Assembly (NCBI GenBank): GCA_019637445.1
Contig: JAHBVS010000001.1
Span: forward strand, 2,202,014 to 2,266,013
Reading direction: 5' to 3'
Length of the DNA stretch: 64,000 nucleotides
DNA from: Gemmatimonadaceae bacterium
GTDB taxonomy: Bacteria > Gemmatimonadota > Gemmatimonadetes > Gemmatimonadales > Gemmatimonadaceae
Both the position numbers and the translations under genes were made by a program. Positions 15,283 through 23,402 of this stretch are shown one piece after another. The notes beneath the pieces are model-generated. The model did no database searches. It saw only the letters and a list, made by a program, of their open reading frames with translations, and was not told the origin of the DNA. Numbering within the stretch: the stretch's first letter is position 1; each line of letters begins with the position of its first letter.

Positions 15283-17562
15283 ATGGACGCCGTCCTCGCC
15301 TTCCTGCTGAAGTACCCACCGCGCGTCTGGGAGCGCGGCACGCTCGTCTGGGGCCCGGCCATTCCGCCGTGGGCGCTGGCCGTGCTCGCCGTGGCCGGTG
15401 TCGTGGCCGCCGTTGTCGCCGCTCGCCGTCTGCGCAATGTGAGGACGCTGGACCGGGTCCTGCTGGGCGGGCTTCGCGTGGCGGCGCTGCTCATCGTCGC
15501 CGCGATGCTTGCGCGGCCCATGCTCGTCGTGAGCACAGCCGTTCCACAGCGCAACGTGCTCGCGGTGTTGCTCGACGATTCGCGTTCGATGACGCTGCGC
15601 GACCTCGGGGAGCAGACGCGGGCCGAAGCGGTGCAGGGCACCTTTGGTGACTCGGCGGCGCTGGTGCAGGCGCTTGGTGAGCGGTTCTCGCTGCGCTTCT
15701 ATCGCTTCGCGGCGGATGTGCGACCTGCCGCCGGCGCGGCCTCGCTCACGGCGTCGGGCACGCGCAGCGATCTCGTCGCGGCGCTCAATGGCGCGCGCGA
15801 GGAGCTTGGCGGCCTGCCCCTGGCCGGCATCGTGCTGGTGAGCGATGGCGCCGACAATGGCGGCGCGGACATCGAACCTGCCTTGCTCGGCCTCCGGGCC
15901 CGCCGCGTGCCGGTGCATACCGTGGGTGTCGGCCTCGAGCGATTCCCGCGCGACGTCGCGATCGAGCGCCTCAACATTCCCGCGCGGCCGCTCGCCGGCG
16001 CCGCACTGCTGGCAGACGTGACGCTGCGATTGCGCGGCGTCGGTGGCGAACGGGTGACTGTGGTGGCCGAGGCCAATGGGCGCCGCGTGGGTGAGACGAC
16101 GGTCACGCTGCCCTCGCGCGAGGAGATTGTCCGCGTACAGGTGGCGCTGGATCCGCTGCCGCCGGGCGTGCATCGCGTGGCCGTAAAGGTCTCCGAACTG
16201 CCGCGCGAGACGGTGGCCCAGAACAATGAGGCGCAGGGTGTGGTGCAGGTGCGCGGCGGTCCAGATCGCATCCTCTATATAGAAGGGGAGCCGCGGCCCG
16301 AATTGGCGTTCATGCGGCGCGCACTCTCTGGGGACAGCGCCGTCGAACTTGTCACGCTGCTGCGCAGTGCGGAGCGGAAGTTCCTTCGGCTGGGTGTGCG
16401 CGATTCGTTGGAGCTGGCGGGCGGCTTTCCGACGACGCGGGAGGAGCTCTTCCGCTTCCGCGGCATCATTCTCGGCAGCATCGAGGCCGCGTTCTTCACG
16501 GCGGACCAGCTGCGGATGCTGGGCGATTTCGTGAGCCAACGTGGCGGTGGCCTGCTGGCACTTGGTGGACGCAACGCGTTCGCCGAGGGCGGTTTCCGCG
16601 GGACGCCGGTGGCGGAGGTGCTGCCGATTGCGCTCGATCGGGCAACACTGGGCGACGATGCGCCGGCCACTGAGCATCGCCTGCGCCCGACCGTGGCCGG
16701 GCGCACACAGTCGTTCCTGCGGCTCGGCGCCTCGGACACTGCGTCGGCGCAGCGATGGGACTCGTTGCCCCCGCTCACCGTGGTCAATGGACTCGGGTCG
16801 CTGCGACCGGGCGCGACAGCGCTGCTCACGGGCCGTCGCGAAGGCAGCATCGATGATGTGCCCTTGCTGGCATCCCAGCGATTCGGTCGTGGGACGGCCT
16901 ATGTGTTTGGCGTGCAGGACGCCTGGCTCTGGCGTATGCACGTGGACATGCCGGTGGATGACCGCACGCTCGAGACGTTCTGGCGGCAGTTGATCCGCAC
17001 GGTGTCCGAGGAGTCGTCGGATCGGCTCGAGGTGGCGGCGGTGCCCGCCATCGCCGCGCCCGGTGAACCGATGACGCTGCGTGCGCGCCTGGCCGACGAG
17101 CAGTTCGCCGACGTGAACGACGCGGCTGTCGAGGTCACGGTGCAAGCGCCGGATGGGCAGGTTCGCACGGTGCCGCTCGAGTGGACGCTGGGTCGCGACG
17201 GTGTGTACGAGGGCCAGTTCGTTCCCGAGGTGGCGGGGCTGCACACGCTGAACGCGGAGGCGCGTCGCGGGCGCGATACGACACGCGCGGTGGAGTCCGC
17301 GCTGCTGGCCGATGACACGGCGGCGGACGTGGAGCAGGCGGAACTGCGCACGCCGTTCCTGCGTCGCATCGCTGAGCAGACGGGGGCGCGCTACTACCCG
17401 CTGGCCGAGGCCGGCCGCCTCGCCGAGGACGTGATGTACACGGAGGCCGGCGTGACGATGCGGGAGTCGTTGGACCTCTGGGACATGCCGCTGCTGTTCC
17501 TGCTGCTGACGGCGCTGCTCGGGGCCGAGTGGGCTCGGCGCCGTGCACGGGGATTGGCGTGA
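15283..17562 (+). CDS. VWA-domain membrane protein with glutamine-amidotransferase-like domain
   Basis: A 759-residue protein that opens a nine-gene cluster. Two membrane helices (about 28-47 and 58-77) precede a von Willebrand A domain whose MIDAS motif is VLAVLLDDSRSMTL (D-x-S-x-S). An Ig-like stretch follows, then a GATase1-like segment near 393-437 (FRGIILGSIEAAFFTADQLR, then QRGGGLLALGGRNAF) with no nucleophile Cys. A further beta-rich part ends in a C-terminal helix (MPLLFLLLTALLGAEWA). Most of the chain should therefore be periplasmic. The ATG at 15283 is preceded by a weak GGA; the open frame upstream is non-coding spacer. Its stop overlaps the next start (GTGA). The role is inferred from its MoxR/DUF58 neighbours, perhaps as a metal-dependent binding partner of that machine. 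Confidence 0.8.
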   Translation: MDAVLAFLLKYPPRVWERGTLVWGPAIPPWALAVLAVAGVVAAVVAARRLRNVRTLDRVLLGGLRVAALLIVAAMLARPMLVVSTAVPQRNVLAVLLDDSRSMTLRDLGEQTRAEAVQGTFGDSAALVQALGERFSLRFYRFAADVRPAAGAASLTASGTRSDLVAALNGAREELGGLPLAGIVLVSDGADNGGADIEPALLGLRARRVPVHTVGVGLERFPRDVAIERLNIPARPLAGAALLADVTLRLRGVGGERVTVVAEANGRRVGETTVTLPSREEIVRVQVALDPLPPGVHRVAVKVSELPRETVAQNNEAQGVVQVRGGPDRILYIEGEPRPELAFMRRALSGDSAVELVTLLRSAERKFLRLGVRDSLELAGGFPTTREELFRFRGIILGSIEAAFFTADQLRMLGDFVSQRGGGLLALGGRNAFAEGGFRGTPVAEVLPIALDRATLGDDAPATEHRLRPTVAGRTQSFLRLGASDTASAQRWDSLPPLTVVNGLGSLRPGATALLTGRREGSIDDVPLLASQRFGRGTAYVFGVQDAWLWRMHVDMPVDDRTLETFWRQLIRTVSEESSDRLEVAAVPAIAAPGEPMTLRARLADEQFADVNDAAVEVTVQAPDGQVRTVPLEWTLGRDGVYEGQFVPEVAGLHTLNAEARRGRDTTRAVESALLADDTAADVEQAELRTPFLRRIAEQTGARYYPLAEAGRLAEDVMYTEAGVTMRESLDLWDMPLLFLLLTALLGAEWARRRARGLA

Positions 17563-18530
17563 GGCGCGCGCGGGCGATCGCACGGGGGCGCACCGCAGCG
17601 TTGGCGGCGGCGCTTGCTCTGGCTACCCTGGCGGCGCCCGCGGGCACCCTGCAGGCCCAGCAAACGCACGTGTTGCTCGTCACTGGGCTGACCGGCGAAC
17701 CGCGATTCGCCAACACCTTCGAGACCGCTGCCGCCGCAGTCTTCGACGCGGCGCGCACGCAGTGGAAGGTCGCCGACTCGAGCCTCATCTGGCTGGGCGA
17801 GGATCCCGCGCGCGACCGCGCGCGCATCCGTGGCCGCGCGACGAAGGAAGGCATCGCCGAGGCGATCTTGGCGCTCTCGCAGCGTGTGGCGAGCGGCGAC
17901 CGTGTGTTGGTGTTGTTGATTGGGCACGGCAGCGGAGAGCGCGAAGGCGCGCGGGTGAACGTGCCGGGGCCCGATCCCACGGCGGCCGACTACCGCGCCT
18001 GGCTTTCTGGTTTTGCGAACCAGCAGGTCGTGTTCGTGAACGCCTCCAGTGCCAGCGGCGATTTCGTCGAGGTACTGCGCGGCGAGGGCCGAGTGGTCGT
18101 GACCGCCACACGCAGCGCCTACGAGCGCAACGAGAGCATCTTCGCCGAGCATTTCGCACGCGGCCTCGGCACCGGGGCCGCCGACGCGGACAAGGACGGG
18201 CGCGTCTCGGTGCTTGAGGCCTTGGCGTTTGCGGACACGGAAGTGGATCGGCAGTACGAGACAGCAGGGACGCTGCGCTCAGAGCATCCGTTGGTCAGCG
18301 ACTCCACGTTGGCGGCACGCGTGAGCTTCGGGCCGCCGGCGGTTGGGGCCGACAACCCACGTGTGCGCGCGCTGGTTGCGCAGCGCGCGGAGCTTGAGCA
18401 AGCGGTGGCGCAGCTACGCGCGCGGAAGGACCAGATGGAGGCGCCGGCATACGAAGCAGAGCTCGAGCGGCTGCTCCTCGAGATCGCCGAGAAGAATGCG
18501 GAGATCCGCGCAGCAGGGGGGCGGCCATGA
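17559..18530 (+). CDS. Caspase-like (C13/C14-like) secreted protein with Ser at the nucleophile position
   Basis: A 323-residue protein beginning with GTG at 17559 (GTGA overlap) and a Sec signal (ALAAALALATLAAPAG). The caspase-type beta strand and His are in VLVLLIGHGSGE (H123). The position of the usual D-A-C-x-S-G nucleophile motif reads VVFVNASSASGDF, with S163 in place of Cys. VVVTATRSAYERNESIFAEH is the conserved strand that follows. DADKDGRVSVLEA (from D209) is a DxDxDG calcium-loop pattern. A coiled coil of about 60 residues ends the protein. It is either a serine-type variant or a pseudo-enzyme. It lies between the VWA gene and the TPR-HExxH gene and overlaps both. The family call is from motif shape, not from a search. 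Confidence 0.6.
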   Translation: MRRARAIARGRTAALAAALALATLAAPAGTLQAQQTHVLLVTGLTGEPRFANTFETAAAAVFDAARTQWKVADSSLIWLGEDPARDRARIRGRATKEGIAEAILALSQRVASGDRVLVLLIGHGSGEREGARVNVPGPDPTAADYRAWLSGFANQQVVFVNASSASGDFVEVLRGEGRVVVTATRSAYERNESIFAEHFARGLGTGAADADKDGRVSVLEALAFADTEVDRQYETAGTLRSEHPLVSDSTLAARVSFGPPAVGADNPRVRALVAQRAELEQAVAQLRARKDQMEAPAYEAELERLLLEIAEKNAEIRAAGGRP

Positions 18531-20638
18531 GACTGCGCGTGTTCTGCGTGATCGCACAGTTCGCCGCCACGAGCCTGGCCGCACAAGCGGCCGCGGCGCC
18601 GCCGCGCGGCAGCGAACTGGCGACCCGCGTTGACGCCGCCGAGGCGGCGTTCCGGCGCGGCGAGCGCGATGAGCCGCGGCGCGAGGCACTGACGGTTGTC
18701 GCGGCGTACGAGCGAAACAACACGCGCAGCGCCGCCGACCACGATGCCGCCGGCCGCGCCTACCTGCTCGCGGCGCACGGCGCCGCCGTGCGCACGGGCG
18801 CGCGCCAGCCGGCGGAGTTGGTGCGCAGCGCGCTGCGAGCCTTCGATGCCGCGATCGCCGCCGATCCCGCCTGGGTTGAGCCGCAGCTGCGCGCCGCAGA
18901 TCTCTTCCTGGAGCGGTACAACGCACCGGATGCGGCGGCCGGCTATCAGGCGGTGCTCGAACGCTGGCCTGACCAACCGCGCGCGCTGCTCGGCCTCGCG
19001 CGCGTGGCCGATTTCTCGGGAGAAGGCTCTCCCTTCGAGATGGCCAGCCGCGCCGCGACGCTGGACCCAAGGCTCGGGGCCGCGCACACGCTGCTCGCGC
19101 GCCTTTGGCTCGACGTCGAGCGTCCCGACTCCGCGCGCGCGGCCGCACGCCGCGCCGTCGCGGCGGATCCGACAAGTCTTGAGGCCTGGGGCGTGATCGC
19201 TGCGGTGGCCTGGCTCGCTGGCGACTCCAGCAACTTCGCGGGCGCCCAGGCGTCGGCGGAACGCGTGTCGTCGCGTCCCACGGCGTTTTGGGTGATGCTC
19301 TCCGAGGCCGCGTCGCGCCAGCGTCGCTACCTGTCCGCGGAGGGGTTTGCCGCGCGCGCCGTTGCTCTGGACTCTGTGGACGTGGACGCACTTGGCGCGC
19401 TGGGCACGAACCAGCTCCGTCGCGGCGATATCGCAGGCGGGCGGCGTGTGCTGGAGCGCGCCTTTGCGCTGGATCCCTTTCATCTCTGGCACAAGAACAC
19501 GCTCGACCTGCTCGACCACATGGCGACGTTCCGCAGCGAACGTCGCGGACGTTTCGAGTTTGTCGGACCCGAGCGCGAGCTTGGCGTGCTGGTGCCGTAT
19601 TTGTCGCCGCTGTTGGAGGAGGCGTACGACTCGCTCGCGGCGCGTTACGGGTATCGGCCGGCAACGCCCATTCGGCTCGAGATCTTCGACCGCGCGGCTG
19701 ATTTCTCCGTGCGTACGGTAGGGCTCACCGGTCTGGGTGCCCTGGGTGTGAGCTTCGGCACGACGCTGGCGATGGACGCTCCCTCCGCGCGCGCGCAGGG
19801 GACCTTTAACTGGGGCTCCACGGCCTGGCACGAGTTGGCGCACACCTTCACGCTCGGGCTCAGCGGGCATCGTGTGCCGCGCTGGTTCTCGGAGGGCGCA
19901 TCCGTCGTCGAGGAGCGTCGTGCGCGCGAGGGTTGGGGTGCGACGCCGACGCCCGACTTCCTCTCGGCGTGGCGGGCCGAACGCCTTCGGCCCGTGAGCG
20001 GCATTGGCGACGGTTTTCTGCGGCCGCGCGATCCCGGCGAGCTGGGGCGCTCGTATTACCAGGCCTCACTCGTGGTCGAGATGATCGAGACGGAGTGGGG
20101 CACGCCGGCGCTGGGTCGGATGCTGCGGGAGTGGGCCACGGGAGCGAGCACGGCGCAGGTGTTCCAGCGTGTGCTTGGGCTGGACGAGCCGGCGTTCGAT
20201 GCGCGTTTCAAGACGTACCTGGACACAAAGATGCGCGCCGTAAACCCGCGGGCACTCTCGCGTGGCGACGCCGACATCGAGGAACTGACGGCGCTGGCGC
20301 AGGCTGCCGCCGCGCGCGGCGTGGCGGCGGCGGAGGTCACTGCGCTTGAGCGCGTCATCTTTGTCTGGCCCTACGATGTCGACGCACACGCACAGCTGGC
20401 GCAGGCAGCCGTGCGCGCGGGTCTGCCGGACCTCTCCCTCCGCGAACGGCGGGTGATCGTGGCGCTGCGCCCGGCCGACCTGCTGGAGGCGCGATATCAG
20501 CTTGCCGTGGCGTTGCGCGAGGCCGGTGATCCCGCGGGCGCACGGCGCGAAGTGCTGGCGGTGCTGGAGCAGGCGCCGAGCTTCGACAAGGCGCTGCAGC
20601 TGCTGGTCGAGCTTCGGCGGACACCGGAGGCCAGATGA
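18527..20638 (+). CDS. Secreted TPR protein with HExxH metallopeptidase-like domain
   Basis: A 703-residue protein with a signal peptide (VFCVIAQFAATSLAAQA) followed by TPR-like helices over residues about 20-340. The peptidase-like domain has HELAHTF (H435, E436, H439) and a third ligand in WFSEGASV (E456), the HExxH-(16 residues)-E gluzincin spacing typical of MA-clan peptidases. A helical C-terminus with more TPR-like repeats follows. All zinc ligands and the catalytic Glu are present, so activity is plausible. ATGA overlaps occur at both ends, making it part of the MoxR cluster. A peptidase in this operon suggests envelope protein processing; the substrate is unknown. Confidence 0.75.
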   Translation: MRLRVFCVIAQFAATSLAAQAAAAPPRGSELATRVDAAEAAFRRGERDEPRREALTVVAAYERNNTRSAADHDAAGRAYLLAAHGAAVRTGARQPAELVRSALRAFDAAIAADPAWVEPQLRAADLFLERYNAPDAAAGYQAVLERWPDQPRALLGLARVADFSGEGSPFEMASRAATLDPRLGAAHTLLARLWLDVERPDSARAAARRAVAADPTSLEAWGVIAAVAWLAGDSSNFAGAQASAERVSSRPTAFWVMLSEAASRQRRYLSAEGFAARAVALDSVDVDALGALGTNQLRRGDIAGGRRVLERAFALDPFHLWHKNTLDLLDHMATFRSERRGRFEFVGPERELGVLVPYLSPLLEEAYDSLAARYGYRPATPIRLEIFDRAADFSVRTVGLTGLGALGVSFGTTLAMDAPSARAQGTFNWGSTAWHELAHTFTLGLSGHRVPRWFSEGASVVEERRAREGWGATPTPDFLSAWRAERLRPVSGIGDGFLRPRDPGELGRSYYQASLVVEMIETEWGTPALGRMLREWATGASTAQVFQRVLGLDEPAFDARFKTYLDTKMRAVNPRALSRGDADIEELTALAQAAAARGVAAAEVTALERVIFVWPYDVDAHAQLAQAAVRAGLPDLSLRERRVIVALRPADLLEARYQLAVALREAGDPAGARREVLAVLEQAPSFDKALQLLVELRRTPEAR

Positions 20639-21426
20639 GACCGGATCGCCGCGCCATGCTGCTCGTGACGGTCGTTGCCGGCCTGTTGGCGATGCCGCGC
20701 ACGGACGCCGACGCCCAGGGCCGTGGCCGCGGACGCGATCGCGTGAGCGCCGAGGACCTGCCACCGAACGTGCCATACGACGGCCGCTGGACCTTCGCGC
20801 GCATCCGGTATTCGATGTCCATCGATGCATTTGGCGGGCGCCGCGGCCGTGATGTCCCCTGGGCGCACGACTACCCGCGCGGCGAGCGCAACTTCTCCAA
20901 GATCCTCGGGGAAATCAGCACGGTGCGTGTTCGCATGGCGGAGAGCGTAGTGATCTCGCTCAACGACCCGGAGCTCTTCAAGTATCCCGTCGCCTACATG
21001 GCCGAGGCCGGCTACTGGAGCCCGAACGAGGCGGAGACCGCTGGCCTGCGCGCCTATCTGCTCAAGGGAGGCTTCGTCATCTTCGACGACTTCGCGGGTC
21101 AGGCCTGGAACAACTTCGAACGGCAGCTCCGCCGCGTGATGCCCGAATTGCGGCTCATCCGACTCACGGCTGAGCATCCAATCTTCGACTCGTTCTTCAA
21201 GATCCCATCGCTGGACTATGACCATCCGTACTACGGGGTGAAGGCCGAGTTCTGGGCCCTGTTCGAGGACAATGACCCGCGCAAGCGGATGTTGGTCATC
21301 GCGAACTACAACAATGACCTCTCGGAGTACTGGGAGTACTCGGGCGAGGGGATGTTCCCGATCGACCTGTCCAACGAATCGTACAAGCTGGGCATCAACT
21401 ACATCGTCTACGCACTGACGCGCTGA
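20635..21426 (+). CDS. DUF4159 domain protein, secreted
   Basis: A 263-residue protein with a signal peptide (MLLVTVVAGLLAMPRTDADA). The DUF4159 domain covers most of it: WTFARIRYS near the start, LNDPELFKYPVAYMAEAGYW, then LRAYLLKGGFVIFDDFAGQA, HPIFDSFFKIPSL and NYIVYALTR at the end. DUF4159 has a class I glutamine-amidotransferase-like fold without the catalytic triad and is regularly found beside MoxR/BatA genes. Its start overlaps the preceding stop by ATGA. The moxR gene follows after 32 bases and has its own GGGGAG ribosome site. Confidence 0.85.
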   Translation: MRPDRRAMLLVTVVAGLLAMPRTDADAQGRGRGRDRVSAEDLPPNVPYDGRWTFARIRYSMSIDAFGGRRGRDVPWAHDYPRGERNFSKILGEISTVRVRMAESVVISLNDPELFKYPVAYMAEAGYWSPNEAETAGLRAYLLKGGFVIFDDFAGQAWNNFERQLRRVMPELRLIRLTAEHPIFDSFFKIPSLDYDHPYYGVKAEFWALFEDNDPRKRMLVIANYNNDLSEYWEYSGEGMFPIDLSNESYKLGINYIVYALTR

Positions 21427-21458
21427 GCACCGCACCAAACCCATCCACGGGGAGAGAC

Positions 21459-22493
21459 GTGACCGAGACCACCGCATCCACTTCGCTCGACGCCCTCGAC
21501 GACGGCCAGTTGGCCGACCGCCTGCATGCCGCCTCTGGGCAGATCGCCAGCGAGTTGCGCAAGGTGATCGTGGGGCAGGACGCCGTGGTGGAGCAGGCGC
21601 TGATCGCGCTCTTCGCCGGCGGCAACTGCCTGCTGGTCGGCGTGCCCGGCCTGGCCAAGACGCTGCTCATCTCGACGCTGGCGCAGGCGTTGGATCTCTC
21701 CTTCTCGCGCATCCAGTTCACGCCGGACCTGATGCCCTCCGACGTCACGGGCACGGACGTGATCCAGGACGATCCGGCCACGGGGCAGCGGCGACTCGCG
21801 TTCATGCGCGGCCCGGTGTTCGCCAACGTGCTGCTGGCCGACGAAATCAATCGCACGCCGCCCAAGACGCAGTCCGCGCTGCTGGAGGCGATGCAGGAGA
21901 AGCGCGTGACGGTGCAAGGGCGCACCTACACGCTGGAGCCGCCGTTCTTTGTCTTCGCGACGCAGAATCCGATTGAGCTCGAGGGCACGTATCCGCTGCC
22001 CGAGGCGCAGCTCGATCGCTTCATGCTCGAGGTGCTGCTGGATTATCTGCCCGAAGAGGATGAGGTCGCGGTGGTGAAGGGCACAACCGGCCTACCGGGC
22101 TCCGCCGTGCAACCCGTGGTCTCGCGCGACGAGATCCTCGCGTACCAGCGCGTGGTGCGTCGCGTGCCGGTGTCCGATCCCGTCACGCGCTACGCCGTGG
22201 CGATTACACGGGCTACGCGCCCGAATGGCGCGACCGCCGTGGCCGACGTGACTAAGTGGCTCTCGTACGGCGCCTCCGTGCGCGCCGCGCAGTCGTTGGT
22301 GCTGGGGGCGAAGGCGCGTGCGCTGCTGCAGGGCCGCAGCCACGCCACCTACGAGGACGTCGCCGCGTTGGCGCGTCCCGTGCTGCGGCACCGATTGATC
22401 CTCAACTTCCAGGCACAGTCCGAGAAGGTCACGGCCGATGCGCTGATCGACCGGCTCGTGAACGCCGTGCCGAAGCCGGCGTCCAAGCTCTAG
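21459..22493 (+). CDS. MoxR-family AAA+ ATPase
   Basis: A 344-residue cytoplasmic AAA+ protein. Walker A is GVPGLAKT (61-68), Walker B is VLLADEINR (D128, E129), sensor 1 is FATQNPIELEGTYPLPEAQL, and the C-terminal lid has the sensor-2 region LARPVLRHRLILNF. MoxR ATPases act with VWA-domain proteins as chaperones for metal insertion or complex assembly. The neighbouring DUF58 and BatA genes are the standard partners. The GTG at 21459 follows a strong GGGGAGA site at 21447-21453, giving this gene its own translation start within the cluster. DUF58 follows after 6 bases. Confidence 0.95.
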   Translation: MTETTASTSLDALDDGQLADRLHAASGQIASELRKVIVGQDAVVEQALIALFAGGNCLLVGVPGLAKTLLISTLAQALDLSFSRIQFTPDLMPSDVTGTDVIQDDPATGQRRLAFMRGPVFANVLLADEINRTPPKTQSALLEAMQEKRVTVQGRTYTLEPPFFVFATQNPIELEGTYPLPEAQLDRFMLEVLLDYLPEEDEVAVVKGTTGLPGSAVQPVVSRDEILAYQRVVRRVPVSDPVTRYAVAITRATRPNGATAVADVTKWLSYGASVRAAQSLVLGAKARALLQGRSHATYEDVAALARPVLRHRLILNFQAQSEKVTADALIDRLVNAVPKPASKL

Positions 22494-22499
22494 GATCCG

Positions 22500-23402
22500 A
22501 TGACCGCCGTCGCGCCGACCACCCTGCTCGATCCCGCGCTGCTGGCGCGGATCGCCGACCTGCCGCTGCTCGCGCGGACGGTCGTCGACGGCTTCCTGCA
22601 CGGCCTGCATCGCTCGGCGCGCAAAGGGCTCTCGCTGGATTTCGCCGAGCACCGGGCATATCAGCCCGGCGATGACCTGCGGCGCATCGATTGGAAGGCC
22701 TACGCGCGCACCGACCGTTTCTATGTAAAGGAGTACGACGCGGACACGAACGCCGGCGTGGTGTTTGCGCTCGACTGCTCCGGCAGTCTCGACTATGCCG
22801 GCAGCGGCGTGCACAAGTTCACCTACGGGCGCATGCTCGTCGCCGCGCTTACGTGGTTGGCGCAGCGGCAGGGCGACCGCGTCGGCCTTGCACTGTTCGC
22901 TGACGGCCTGAAGGAGATGGTCCCGCCGTCCACGCGACACCTGCAGCTGGTGATGCACGCGCTGGGCCGCGCGACCGCTGCGGGCGAGGGCACGATCCCG
23001 CGCTGCATCGATCGTGTGGCGGACCTCGCGACTCGCGCGGGCATCATCGTGCTGGTGTCGGATCTGTACGATGACCCCCAGGCCATCGGGCGCTCGGTGG
23101 ACACGCTGCGTGCACGCGGCCACGACGTGATGGTGTTCCACTTGGTGGACCCTGCGGAGGAGGAGTTTCCATACGATGCGCCGCTGGTGTTCGAGGATGG
23201 CGAACGTGACATCCGCCTTCCGTTGCGGCCCGAGGAGGCGCGCGAGCGCTATCTCGGACTGTGGCGTGAGCACGTCGAGGCACTGGAGAAGCGCATGAAG
23301 GCTGCCGGTGCCGACTACATCCGCCTGCGCACTAACGAGCCGCTGGACCGCGCGCTGCACACCTACCTCGACCACCGGCTCTCGACGGGGCGGGTGCGCT
23401 AG
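22500..23402 (+). CDS. DUF58 domain protein (MoxR partner, VWA-like)
   Basis: A 300-residue protein with the DUF58 hallmark YQPGDDLRRIDWKAYART (55-72) and a VWA-type metal site VFALDCSGSLD (D92, S94, S96). It ends with RLRTNEPLDRALHTYLDHRL, a conserved DUF58 tail. No signal peptide or membrane helix is visible, so it is probably a cytoplasmic partner of the MoxR ATPase encoded just upstream. Its TAG stop overlaps the GTG of the BatA-like gene by one base. Confidence 0.93.
   Translation: MTAVAPTTLLDPALLARIADLPLLARTVVDGFLHGLHRSARKGLSLDFAEHRAYQPGDDLRRIDWKAYARTDRFYVKEYDADTNAGVVFALDCSGSLDYAGSGVHKFTYGRMLVAALTWLAQRQGDRVGLALFADGLKEMVPPSTRHLQLVMHALGRATAAGEGTIPRCIDRVADLATRAGIIVLVSDLYDDPQAIGRSVDTLRARGHDVMVFHLVDPAEEEFPYDAPLVFEDGERDIRLPLRPEEARERYLGLWREHVEALEKRMKAAGADYIRLRTNEPLDRALHTYLDHRLSTGRVR

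Noticed and set aside
15274..17583. 769-codon minus-strand open frame
   Set aside because: It is the exact antisense of the VWA-protein gene, with His/Gln/Arg-rich low-complexity translation and no domain.
18119..19870. 583-codon minus-strand open frame
   Set aside because: Shadow of the caspase-like and TPR-HExxH genes, whose motifs are in frame on the plus strand.
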